Source: Augochlora pura (lineage: Eukaryota > Arthropoda > Insecta > Hymenoptera > Halictidae). Taken from it: a DNA stretch of 64,000 nucleotides. The first letter of the stretch is position 1, and the number at the start of each line of letters is the position of its first letter. The stretch is taken from assembly GCF_028453695.1 (NCBI RefSeq), contig NC_135776.1:16562663-16626662 (forward strand), read 5' to 3'. The notes beneath the pieces were generated by a model. The model did no database searches. It was not told the origin of the DNA and was given only the letters and a program-made list of their open reading frames with translations. Below, piece by piece: positions 38,299 through 52,130 of this stretch. Made by a program: the position numbers and the translations under genes.

Positions 38299-41200
38299 AT
38301 ATGTTCTTCTTTAGAATGAATTATGATTAATACGCCTCGAAAGCAAGACTATCAGGTCTAAGTTCATACACACGCGAACGCCGTAATTTATCTCCCTTTA
38401 ACAATCCAACAGCTACGATAATTTTTGCTGAAGTAGTTTCCAGCGGTGCATTTGAAATGAGTTGGCGTTCCATTATTCACGTAGAATAGTTGGCCACGCG
38501 TTTTTTATTCCAACGGATCGCCCCATCTCGCGTCGCCTTACTCTTGCAAAATTGCTCGCAATAATTACATTCGATAACACGACGCGTTAACAAATTAACC
38601 CCTTGATGTGCCATTTCCTTCACAGTCACCGCGATTGGGAATCCTTCAATCGGCACAATTTCTTCGAAGGGACAGAACATCAATGTTTATTCCGTGCCTG
38701 AATTTACTTACTTTTAACAAGGGATTAGAATTTTATTCCAATTTTAACCCTTTGCGGTCGGAGGAGCCATTTCGACTCAAATCCCAAAATATTTTCCCAA
38801 AATTATAGCGTCCCCATTTTACATAACCTGGTGCGTTCTCCGCGTTATGGAATTGAATTTTGCGACTCGTGCAATAGTTGATAGGCTCTTAACAATTTTT
38901 CGAATGTGGAAAATCTTGGTAAAAATCATTTCGTGGCACGATAATTTTCAGCGGCGCCTCAGCGTCGCCATTCGAGTGCAAAGGGTCAAAGAACAGAATA
39001 ACATCCATATTTAATTTATTATTACTTGTAATTTCCAAGGGGTACTTTCACCAGTCCGCTTATTAATCGCGCAACGATCTGATCGATTTTGTTCACTTTT
39101 CAAATGAAATCAATCGATTTGGGGGATGCAACAGAAACGATTTTGTCCGAAAGGTTTAACTCGACGAATCAGCGCATGCGATAATTTTGTTCGAGTCCTC
39201 GACTATGGCGCGGAGGTGGATGCAACCTCTATTTATAACAAGGATCCCGGCCTGAAGAAGCTTTTCCCGTGTAACACTCCGCGGGCTTTGAAGCGAGAAC
39301 GCAGCTACTACGGTAATTTTAGTGCATGTTTCCGGATCTTTTGATACCATGTCAAGAACTAGTTCTTCGGTCTCAAGTGCTCGAATAAATCTGGTTCCAC
39401 CGGCGCTGAAAGAAACAGACAAAAGATTCCCTTCCCCCCTCCCCCCTCCCCCCCTTTTTCGAGACATTTATGCAGTTCCCCGAGTTCGCTTTAATGACTG
39501 TCGCGATGACATTTTCTTTGCCGGTGGGTCGCGAGGACAGCGGCCAGCGAAACGTGTTATTGTTCGAATAACATTCTCGAGAATTGTTGCAAATTCGATT
39601 TTGCATCACGATATCGCGCGCGTCGGCATTGATTATATTTAACACCTCGACACTACGATTCCCTTCACGCTGTGTTGATCATAATCATTTACTTAATAAT
39701 TAACTTAAGCATTGTCAAATTACAATTGCAACTATACTAACTAATACTAACAATTACAATTGTTAGTATTGTCTTTATTTATAATTGTTTATGTCTGGGA
39801 TGGATCACGCGTGAAATCTTTGGAACGTGTTTGACTCGTTATAATAATGCAAAGGGGTTAATTAACTACGTGGTGATAGATATAACAACGATGATAAAAC
39901 AATATTAACGAATGAAATGCGCAAAACTGGTTCTCGATGGTATCGAGCTTTTTATGCAGATTTCCGAGAGCTAAAAAAATTTGGCAGGAGAGAATCAATA
40001 GAGAAGCGAACATTTTTTTTATGCCACGTCAACATCGAAAAATATTTCCCCCGGATTGTAACGTCCATCATCGATTTATACAACAGGTTCTCTTTCTCCT
40101 GCTATTGTTCTGCGAGAGCAGCACGATTTCGTTAGATACGCGATCACGTGTTTTCACAGTGCGGTATTGGATTGGCCAGCCTCGAGATAGAGTTTTCCGT
40201 AGGAATACAAATGACACGGACGCATTCGTAATGTAATCATAATTTCCCTTGTAATAGGCAAGTCTCGTATTTTTATTAAATTATATTGATATGCATCTGT
40301 ATGTACATACATTTAGGAAACTTGACGATTTTTTATTAAGACGTCAACCTGCTTTGGCTAATATGGAAATAAATATATATTAACAGTAAGATTTGTTTAT
40401 GAATGCAACAAATATAATGATAAGAATAATAATAAATAATATGATAATGATAACTGTTAACAGTATAATAATGAAATTCTATGTAGTGCACAATCGTTTC
40501 GACGTTTTAATGGGACTTGAAATTGTTCATCCGATTCAATTCAGTTTGTTTAATGGTTTTTAAAATATTGATTGTGCTTTCCCCATGGGATATTCTCGAT
40601 ATAATCTCCGCAAACGCGCAGTGGTTATTGCAATATGCCAGAGAGGAGCGTGTTTTCCAGCTGGCCAATCGTAACTCCTTACTTTAATATGAACAGGTAT
40701 TTTTTTTTATCAAATGTGATATTTGTATAATATTATGTTTATATGTTATTATATTTATATGATATTTTTATTATATTTGTATAATGTTATACTTATATCT
40801 TACTATATTTGCGTAATATTATATTTATATCATATTAAGTGTATATAATATTATACACTTAAAGAATAGCAATGTGGATTGTTAAATTTCTCTTCATTTC
40901 AGGACGTTCTTGGTGCCCGCATGCTTACGTATAAAATAACATGAGCTTTTCGGTGCATAATCTGCAATGTCCGTGTCCCGTAAAGCGAAACACAATGCGA
41001 GAAGCAAGAATAATATACGGCTATTACATCTTCCTTATGGAAGAATTAGTATATCTCCGAACCGTACAGTGTTATCAGTCGGAAAGCGGACGGTCGGAAG
41101 GCGGTGACGAGTCCCATTTGACCCAAACTAAATTAGTATACCTCAGACATGATGAAAAAGAAGTACTAGAATGGTGAAATTATGAAAAGAAAATATAAAA

Positions 41201-44200
41201 GGTAAAACATTGAAAGGTCAGAAATTACCTAGCATCGCTGGGTTTTGCATAGTTTTTACGAGGGAGGAATTTATAAAATAATTAAATACCGTTTTATATT
41301 AAAAAGGAAACGTCTATTTTATGATTAAAAAAGATTAGAAGTCTGATTGGTGTATTAGTGATTAATACTCTGTGTAACATTTTTATTATCATTTAAAATA
41401 TTAATTATAATTACATCATATGCAACATTATATTATTATATATATTATTACTAGATATTATTACAGTTAATATATATTATATCTGATCCAATATTAATTT
41501 CCTACCCGATTAATCGATTACATATTGTTTGAACCGATCCTGAGCTCTCCTATTTTCAATCGCATTAATTAACATTTCAATCGAACCAATTATATGTTGG
41601 GAACAATACTTTATAAACTTGATTAATGAATCAACTTCCGCTAGGAATCATAAAGGGTGCGACATAATGAAGTATCTACCCGGTTTAAAATAGCTACTAT
41701 TTCTGATGTGATGAAAAAGAATGCAACAAAGTCGCTTTTTGATAAATGATATCGGTCAAATGACCATCTCTCACTACAACACACAAAATCCAGCCTTTCA
41801 TATGGCATTTCCCATAACATGACTCAAAACATCAAATTTTCAATTTCTCAACGTACGTTGTTATTTTTTTTTTCTTCTTATAAACATTTCCTTTACGATG
41901 TTAAAGTCACGTCAAGATCATGCCCCCATAAAAAATTAAGAAACTAACGGATCGTAATTCTTAAAATAAAATCGACGCGGAATGCGCGACCACAAAATGG
42001 CGGCCATTTCAAAGCGGCCAGTATATTATTGGCCGTGCCTGTGTACGAAGCTTTTGCTTTGAAACTTCCCGATGTAAAAGATAAATCAAAAAGTCTATTG
42101 GAAACGCCACGGAAGCGTTTCAAAGTAGACAGGGATCTGAGAATATTGAACTTTCGAAAAAAAATTCCGTGAAGCTATGAGGCAAGCTGGTTGATGAACT
42201 GGTCTCAGCGTTCCTAATCGATTCAATGTCTACGGGGGGAAATGACAAATTATCCTGAAAACTCGATCAATATCCGAAGCGACTGATCTGAAATTATTAT
42301 CGAGACTTTACCTTCAATTTCCTCTGATTATGAAAAGTAATTAAAAAATTGATAAACATCGTCTGCGATACTGCCGATGAAACATCTTTTCGAATTTAAA
42401 TAATAATTTCACATTGCTTACATTTAAGTTATTTTACATTAAGTTTTACTGTATAATTTAATTTGATAATTTTTTAAAATGATTTTCTTTACATTTACAA
42501 TGAAATATAGTCCTTGTACGTGGAATAAAAATATACATATATTTTATGTATATATAATATACATATAATATGCATATAATATACATACATTTGTTACTTA
42601 TATTTCTTAAATATCTCTAACAATCCGTAAACAATCAACGTCAACATATTTCACCCTTTTTTGTACTTTCACCCTTACAGTAACAATGATTAAATGATTT
42701 TCGATTGCAATAATTCCTTAATAAATATTGAGCGCAAGACATCGTTAAGAGAAAATGTCGAAACAAGTATCAGAGCTCCTTATTTCTCAGAGAAGGCTCA
42801 AACGTAAATTCTCCAGCGGAGAATTATCGATTGAAAATTAATTAAAAGCGATGGTCCATACAGGCTTATATATACAGGGTGTCTCAGTAATTCCTTTACA
42901 AAGCGATATCTCAGCAATCAATCGATATCTCGACAAATTCTTTGGTTTAAATGAACACAATGAATAAATGCTAATTAACAGAGCATGAAAGGAATCGTAG
43001 TGCAAGGGGTTCAAGGTCATATTCTTCGAGATCTCAAGGTTGACGATGTTTCTTTTTTTAAATAGGATTACTTATTTCTGTTATCGTATAGAGATAGCTA
43101 AGACGAAAGCGAGTATGTATATGGCTTGGATCTACTGAGTTTACGAGACCATAAGGGTTTATTGCTATATTGTTCCAGCAGTTCGCAAGTCCGCGAGTCA
43201 TTGATAAGAATGGTCACGTACGAAGCTTGGATTTATTTCGTGTCTCGTATTTGGTACCCAAGCCAGATATTCCAAACAAAATTTATTGTCGACACTTTCT
43301 CATTGATGTTCACTGTTGAAATGTTTAGAAGATATTTTCAAGTAATATATTTACTTATGATATATTTATTAATGTACTTGTGGTATTATAATATATTTTA
43401 TTGTACTAGGCTATGCTGTGCTATGCTACACTGCATTATATTATAATATATTATGCTATGCTATATTACATTATACTATGCTATGCTATATTACGTTATG
43501 CTATACTATGGTATGCCATACTATTTTGTATAATGATATATTATATTATATTTTATTATGCTGTATTGTGCTATGCTATGCTATCCTGCACGATATTGTA
43601 TTATATTTTGTTATGCTATGCTATGCTACACTATATTATATTGTACCATATTGTATATTATATTATGCTATACTATGCTACGCTATGCTTTGCAATGAAA
43701 TCGTATGCTATACTGTACTGTACAATGCCATGCTGTAATTGGAAACTATTATCGTAAATTTTCTGCAGCATATTTTCTCCCCTTCTTGCTATAAATGTTT
43801 GCATTTGTTTTTAAAATGTCCTGCAATAATTAAACAAATGCAATTAGACAGTCATTACTATAAAAAAGTGATACAGTTTGAAAACAAAATTAAGGGAGAA
43901 CTATGTACAGTATGAGACGATAAACAAATTGCAACAGCAATTTCCTTTTGAAAAATACCCGCATCTCGAAAATTTTTTTACTTTCGGCTTTACAGACAAT
44001 TTTCTCTCCTGCAAAAATTACTATTATTTTTAGTTTTTTTTCGACGTCACGGTTATTTTCGCGCTGAACGAGAGCGTAAAATTTTCCGCTAGATCCGAGG
44101 CTCGGTAATGAAGGCAATAAAATAAATGTAAACATTTTTTCCATGGTATCTTTGTACGCGGAAAATGAATTTTTTTACAGTCAATCCAATTTATTAGTCT

Positions 44201-45705
44201 TACGTGGCCGCGTGCACCGGGTGCTGGGCAAAAATGGTAGTATATTCCCCCACGTTTTCTGTTTATTTTCATTGGTTTTTAAAAAACAAGGGGAACCGCG
44301 ACGCGTTGCGACGAAATAACACGGGTCGGATAGAAACTTTGTAACGTTTTCCCTAAAATACCACGAAAATGTTATTAACTCTTTTAGTTTTTGTGGTTCC
44401 CGTAGGTAGGTGATAAAAGTCTTGAATATTGCGCAAAGTGATAGTGCATGGAAAGTGATGCAACTAGAATTAATTTATTAGACTGTGCGTAAAGAAATTT
44501 TTCAAAAATTGCTGTTAGTAGGAACAACAAAAGATAGTGATATTTTTAAACTTTTCATTTTATCGAAATTTGTAGCGAATATTTAAAAAAATACGGTCTA
44601 TGGAACTGATCAAGTTATACGAACGCTGAACAATTTATCGAAATTGATTACCATTATAGCTGATAATAATTGCAGGTTGTTAAAACTTTCTCGTTTTTGT
44701 TGTTGGTTGTAATGTTTTATATCGTACTAATTGATTTCTATTTAAACTAATTTCTTATAACAATATCAAAAAGATTCAAAACATTTGTTCCGATTACGCA
44801 AATGTTATTTCGTTTTATATGTTTTTATCTATAGATATTTATATCTTCTATATATTTTATATATTCCGTATCCTTTATATCTTTTATATATATTACAAAT
44901 TTTATATATCTTCTATATATCTCTTATGTCCTTTCATATATTCTATATATTTTTTATATGTTTTTTCTGTCTTTTTTATATCTACAGATCAAAACCTTAA
45001 AAAAAGAACATTCTCAATAAGGATACACAATATTAATTTTCAATAGCAAAATTTAAAAAATGAGATACATGTCGTTTCTGTTTGCCACAGATTTGTTTTA
45101 CTAAACCAAAATTATTAAAAATATACATTTCATTCTGAAGTAAATCGTGAATTTTATTTACACGTTCCACAGGACACACACGTCCACGCATGCACACGTG
45201 GTATTGAAAAAAACTACGGCAGTTGATGAGCGTTGTCAATAATCTATTAACAGATTCTGCCAATTGCTGATACATTTCGATTACAGTTTAAATATCGACG
45301 TTCGAAAGGAAAATCGCTTTACAGTCATATTCAATATTACATTTATTTCATTTCATATCTGCCAATAAACGGCGGAGGCTGCGCCGGATGCCTACAAAGA
45401 AAACATTGCAAACCGAGATAGAAATCCATTTGATATTCTCGTGATAGGATTCTCTTTATGGCCGCGTTCGCGAGAGAAACGAATAGTTTGTAATTTAAAA
45501 AAGTAATTGCAAATAATGGTACGTGCGATTTGTTATCGGAATTAATCATTCCTTCTACCATGTTCATTCAACATTTCAGTTATTTATATCGAACTTATTT
45601 ATGGATTGTTTGAGACGCATACAAAATTTATAAAAATATTCACTCGATATTATCTATGGGAATTCATTTTTATATTCGTTATAGTGTAATAGCGTGTTCG
45701 ATTGT

Positions 45706-45762
<57 letters not shown>

Positions 45763-48700
45763 AATAAATTATAAAGTTATGTTATTAGTATACAATTGTA
45801 CATTTTAATATATATATAATTTAATATGTTAATATTGAATATTTTGTATTGAGTATTATATTGAATGATATAATATTAAATATGATATCGAGTGATGTAA
45901 TATTGTATATTATAGTAAATACTATATTGAGTATTATATCGAATATTATATTGAACATATCGAATACTGACTAAATATTTCTATAAATTTAACATGAAAT
46001 TATTAGTATAAAATTAAGTCAACTGCAATGAATATTTATTTCATCAGAATATCTTTCCGAAGATTCTTTCAAGCAACGCACTTAACGAAAGTTTAATTTA
46101 TTATTCTATAAAAACAAGACCCTCAAACAGGGCACTTTTTTCTGTATGTGCTCTAACAATATATACTATATTTCGCAGCAAGTAGCAAAGAAATTCGCTA
46201 CAGAAGTAGATGCAGACAGAGGAGGATCCAGCTGGACTTTGGTTTGAACGCGGTTTCGCAATTAATAACGGAGTATTGAGATGTTAATTGCCTCCATGTG
46301 ATTTATTGCTACCTAACATAGTTATCTGGTCCATATGTATCAGCAGTATCTGACGGTCATCTGGCCGTTTCGCACGAATCTACTGTTGTTTAAATGTGGT
46401 TGACAAATGTAACCAGAGCTGCCTTATAATTTAGACAATTCTGAACCTTGTCCACCTGAAAATATTTGAAGAGCAGTGTTCCTCGTCGTTATTATATTAA
46501 ATCGACTAAATGAAAAGCTTTAAACAACTTATTGACGCTACAAAGTAGGTGAGGTATTTAACAAATAGAGGATTGTTCTGTGTAGATTTGTTCGATATTA
46601 CTTATTATCAGTTTCCAAATGATGTTCGATATTAATTATTATCAGTTTCTAAACGATGTTTAATATTACTTATCAGTTTCCAAATTATTACTGGATATTA
46701 TTTCAGCGAACTATAAATTATTCTTAGATTCCTTTTTTTTTATTTTACAGTTAGAACATTCATTTTCTTAGAATTATGATAGAGTAATTATGATAGAAAC
46801 GGTCTTCACCGTTAGGTGGTTTTAAAATTGTGAAAAATTTTTTTCACAATTTTTTTTTTCTTGTTCTCTTTCTCCCTCTCTCTCTCTATCATACCTAATC
46901 TCATCCATCTCTCTCATATTTTCGCCGTACCCCCGCCCTACGTTCGCTTAACATTTCTCTCTCACCGAACGCCACACAATATATCAAAAAATGTAGAACA
47001 TCAACGCCCAGGACACCCCGTAAAACAAAGGGCGGCACAATTTTTTCGCCGGAAGGCGGTCGGAACTATTCACCGTGTACTCAACAGCAAACAGATTCGG
47101 CGTACGCCATCGATACGTTCGCAGCGTAGCAGTGTGTTCCGCTCGCACATGTACTTGAATCGTTGATCATTACGACCACCACCGCTCCTCAGTTCAGCAA
47201 ATGCAAACTCACATCATAAACTGCGGTTCGTGGACACTTGCATATCACGTGCGACCAAATAATGTCATCGAAACATAATTTATTGCTGAATGGCCGATGT
47301 CCGTGATTGCGCGTAGCAGAGCTCGGAATAACTATGGCCGTATGAAGTACTATCCGGTGTACATAAATCTGCTGCGGTCAGAAAAAATATTTTTATTTAT
47401 AAAAATATGTGCTGGGTAGTTATTTTGTATAATTATGTAATGTTGCATGTTATTGTGTAATTTTATGTTTTATGTGATTATGTGACATTACAGAGTATTG
47501 CGTAATGTCATATATTTTCTATAATGTTATATATTGTATATTATATTATATATATTATTTCGTAATATTACATATTTTCTATAATAATATATATCTTTCA
47601 TAATATACAGTTTACGTAATATTATATATTTTCTATAATATCACATATTTTCCATAATATTATATATTGTATATTATATTATTATATATATATTATTTCG
47701 TAATATTATATATTTTAGATAATATTGCATATTTTCCATAATATTATATATTTTACATATTACATAACGTTATATATTCCATACAGTATTACATATTTTC
47801 TATAATATCATATGTCTTTCATAATATACATTTTACGTAATATTATATATTCTCTATAATATCACATATTTTCCATAACGTGATATATCTTACATATCAC
47901 ACAATGTTATACATTTCACACAATATTACACATTTCACATACTGTGCATATAATGCGCAAATAACACGAGCTCCGCGTGTCTATTTGCATCGCCAAGGGA
48001 CTGCAATCGTCGAATTGCTGAAGCCGTACACACAGAGTCTCAGTTACCACCTGATTGATTACAGGACATGCTGCAATGATTCTTTGCTTTACGTCCGTCG
48101 TGGTTCTCGCCGCTTCATCCTAGTACACAATGCTCTCGAGTTCAAAAGATCGTTGGCCATTTCGTTCGTAGATGTACAATTGAATATTCGTCGAGTAATA
48201 TGCTAGCATTATGATGGATACTCGGCGGCCATTATAGCGGTAGCTGCACTAAATGGGATCTTCCTGAACCAGTGGATAGGACGTGACAGGCGAATTTCTA
48301 GGTCGTTCACTCGATATATAGTTTGATCTCTTTTTGTCGGAGGAACATTGAAGAATATTTTGCATGCGAGAGAGCCCGTAACGTCGAAATGTACCGGGTG
48401 CACCGAATGGTATCACTGACTTGGTAGCGATCCTAAATACGGAGATAAATTGCTATAAATAGTAACATTTCTTCGTTTAATCCTTTTAACACCGTGTCAG
48501 GCTTGTTAGGAAGATTTTATTTTATTGGAAAAATAAAGTAAGTAAATTTCAAGCCTTCTACATTACCAATATAGAGTATAAACATCAATTTAAAGGATAA
48601 CAAATTATCTGCCAGGCGTAGGAATTAAATATTCATTGAACAAATATAACAAAGAATTTGTTTTCGAGAAAATTGAATTAGGGGACGCGTCGCGCGTTCG

Positions 48701-51700
48701 ATGCAAAGTAATATTGGCATGCCATGGTCAGACGCGTTTATCTTACTAAATAGTGTTATTTTTGTAAATTGATGTTTTCCGAAAACGGAGGAGTATTATT
48801 TATTAATTCCATATTTTAAGCTCATCACACTAACAACGTCACGCACTACCATCTCATGAAAAAGATTTCCTTCCCTTTCACTTTACTCTGCCCAATTTTT
48901 ATATAACAAACAAAATGTTACGAACAAGATAAACAAAAATAAAGCACAGAATAATTCAGAATAAATCTTTAGCCACGGTTATTTTACAAGCACAGATTAC
49001 GGACTCCGCGTGTCAAACTCGCGCGCAACCTCTGGTCGAGTTCATTTAGTTTAAAAACCGTCACAGAGCTACGTCACAAAGCAGAGCTCGAGCACGGCCA
49101 AGTAAACTATATACGGTGAATTCCGCTGATTGTTTTTTTATTCGACTTCGTTTGGTAGCAGAATGCGACGCGTTGCAAGACGGGGGAACATTTGGCAAGA
49201 GGAACATTTATTGCAGGTCTGATTCATTTCTGCGTGCCGTCGTAAATTTAACGCGTCGCGGGGCACCGTCGACGACGCACGTACAGGCACGCATATATAC
49301 ATATACCACTCGGAGATGTTATTTCGATCACGCATAAATTTTTGATATCGTGTCTACATCTATAAAACAGCAGGGCACGCGAACGTTGTACCTCGCGCGG
49401 ACTTTATCGGCACCGAAGTTCATGTATTCTGCATGTTTCTTCCGTTTAATGGAAGTGCATCCCGGGTTTCATACATTTTGCATGCACTCCGATTTATGGT
49501 GAAAAATAAGTTGGGCGGGGTGGTGCGTATCCCGCGATAACTGGACTGCGAGTTTAACGCGTTTATTACTAGAACGGTCGGGTATTATTTAAAACCGTCG
49601 AGAGTTGTATAAAAGCATCCCCCGGCGTGGATGCGCATTGTTCTTTAATTGGCTGAAATTGTTTGAGAATGAAAGGATTTTTCGCGCACGCCCTCTGCTC
49701 GTCGGTCGCCACGAAGAAAAAAGATTACTTTTACTTTGCATAAAGATCCGCGGTGATATCGACGACGACGATTTTTCTTGTAACTTTTTCTTTATTATCT
49801 AGAAGCAGGGTGGAGTATGGTGAAGCGGAACGTCGACGTTTTTCTTAGATATGAGCTGCGGATGAGAAGCCGGCGTGCGATAAGCTACCTCAAAAATGGA
49901 ATTTTGATGGACGACATATTTATACCGCAACGTAGTTGCATTTTCGCATCGTGCTAAGAGTATGTTATAATTTAGAGGTTACGTTGGCATTCGTTCATCT
50001 GTTATCTTATTGTTCGAAGACTGTATCTTTAATCGAAATTTATTATTCAAAGATTATATTACAAAAAAAATATAAGACATTTATATTCAAACCTTATGAT
50101 TCGAAGACTATACTTAGATCTGAACCTTTTTATTCAAAGACTATAACTTATATTTGAACCTCATCGTTCGAAAACTATATTGATACTTGAACCTTATCAT
50201 TCAAAGACTAGATTATAATAAAGACTATATTTATATTCGAACTTTCTCACTCGACGAGTATGTTATAAAAGAGACTATGTTTATATTCGAACATTATCAT
50301 TTAAAGACTATATTTATAGTCGAACTTATGGTATGAAGACTATATTATAAAAAAGACTATATTTATACACGTACCTTATCGTTCAAAGACTATATTTATA
50401 TTCGAACTTATGGTTCAAAAGCTATATTATAAAGAAGACTATATTTATACTCGTACGTCATCATTCAAAGATTCAATTCATATAAAATCGTATAACTATA
50501 GTAAAACTGGCATAGACCAATTGCTAATTCAATCTCTTACAAATAAACTCAATATTAAAAAAAAAAAACATTCGAAAACAACATTAATATACTTTAATTA
50601 AGTTAAATATACTCATTAAGTTTATTTAAGTTAATAATATAATAGTAATATAATAATGTGTACTATAATAAAAGTATATAATAATATAATAATAATATAT
50701 AACAATATAATAATAACATATAGTAAAATAATAATAATATATAACAATATAATAATAACATATGGTAAAATAATAATAATATATAATAACAGTAATAAAT
50801 AACATTCCGATTACCCAGATTTTGTTTTGAGCAACCCCCAACCCCGCAACATCATGTACGCTGAAAAATTGTAAGGGTGTCGTTCCATGGTATAAAGGGG
50901 TAATATCTTGCAGACATGGTTCGACGTCGAGAAAAATCAGGCCATTGAAACCGTGTCGATGTAAATATTGTCCTGAAAATGAATGTCAGGGATCGGACAC
51001 CGAATGCCCTAAAACATTCGCCTATTCCCTCTATGCTGACGACTGCGCCGGCAAATTCATGGTTCGGCAAATGTTTGTTCTCTCTTCGAACAGCCTGCCG
51101 TAACACAAATCGCGCGGACTGCTGGGACAGTTTGGATTTTCGAGCTCTTTTGTAGTCCGCATAAACAGAATTAGTAACTAATGGAATTTATGGCCGTGGA
51201 ATAATAATGCGCGATTGGCGCTGAATCTCTGCAGAATCTGCACGCCGTGTAATTTTCTTTATTCTTCGAGCTTGCGAACGTTCCGGCTATTTCTTCGATT
51301 GGAAGGTGTGACCGATGGTCTCATCTGTCTTTGGGTAGAGTTTCACGACGATCCGACTCGTCGTATGGGGTTGCAGATTTACCATGGGTCTTGTTATTAT
51401 CCGACGTAACGCGCGACCCAAGTCCCGCGATTTTTCAACGCCGAGTTAAATGGAAGAGTTGAAATAAAAGTTTACCGATTTGTGTCATTTAAAAAAATTC
51501 ATTAGATTGTGCTTGTTTAAATTTTGCATCGTTTTATTTTATTTGCATCGTACTATTTTATTTTCCAGAAAAGGAAGAGAAATCTGGAAACCGGATTTTT
51601 TATTAGAGTTTTGGAATAATTTACAATTTTTATTACGCTTTTTATTGTACAATTTTAGTTTGGTATATGTTTAATGTTTCCATGAACGAATGAACGATTG

Positions 51701-52088
51701 TTGAATAGACGTACGTTATGTATCGAATCAATTTTTGTTTCAATTGTTTCAAATTATTTTTAATCGAAATTCGATTACTATGAATTTCTGCGATAATTTT
51801 GCGGATACCTCGTATATCAACTTTTATTCGTTATTCGTATTATTTATGTGATATATGACACCATGCATACATGAGCCATTTATCTCTAATGCTGATTTAT
51901 TTAAGAGTTCAGATATTTATGGATTTTGTGTTTTCATAAAAAGTATTGATGACGTGATAATGCAATGCTTTTGTGTTCTGAGGGTTATTATATTAATATA
52001 AAATTTATGTATATAGTAATATAATAATAATAATTTTATATATAGTATAATATTAAATTATTTAATGTTATATATACGAAATTAAATA

Positions 52089-52130
<42 letters not shown>

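Noticed and set aside
39156..39645. Cluster of ~100-codon ORFs on both strands around a C-rich tract
   Set aside because: Higher GC content lowers stop frequency; translations are low in conserved character and the strands contradict each other.
38595..39860. Possible 1.26-kb TTAA element (TTAACCCCTTGATG ... GCAAAGGGGTTAA)
   Set aside because: The two ends match over only about 11 bases and a family B copy lies between them, so they are more likely ends of separate decayed elements.
43413..43757. Overlapping 106-114-codon ORFs rich in Cys, Tyr, Leu, Met
   Set aside because: Product of the TATGC satellite; every frame is open because the 5-bp unit lacks stops in phase.
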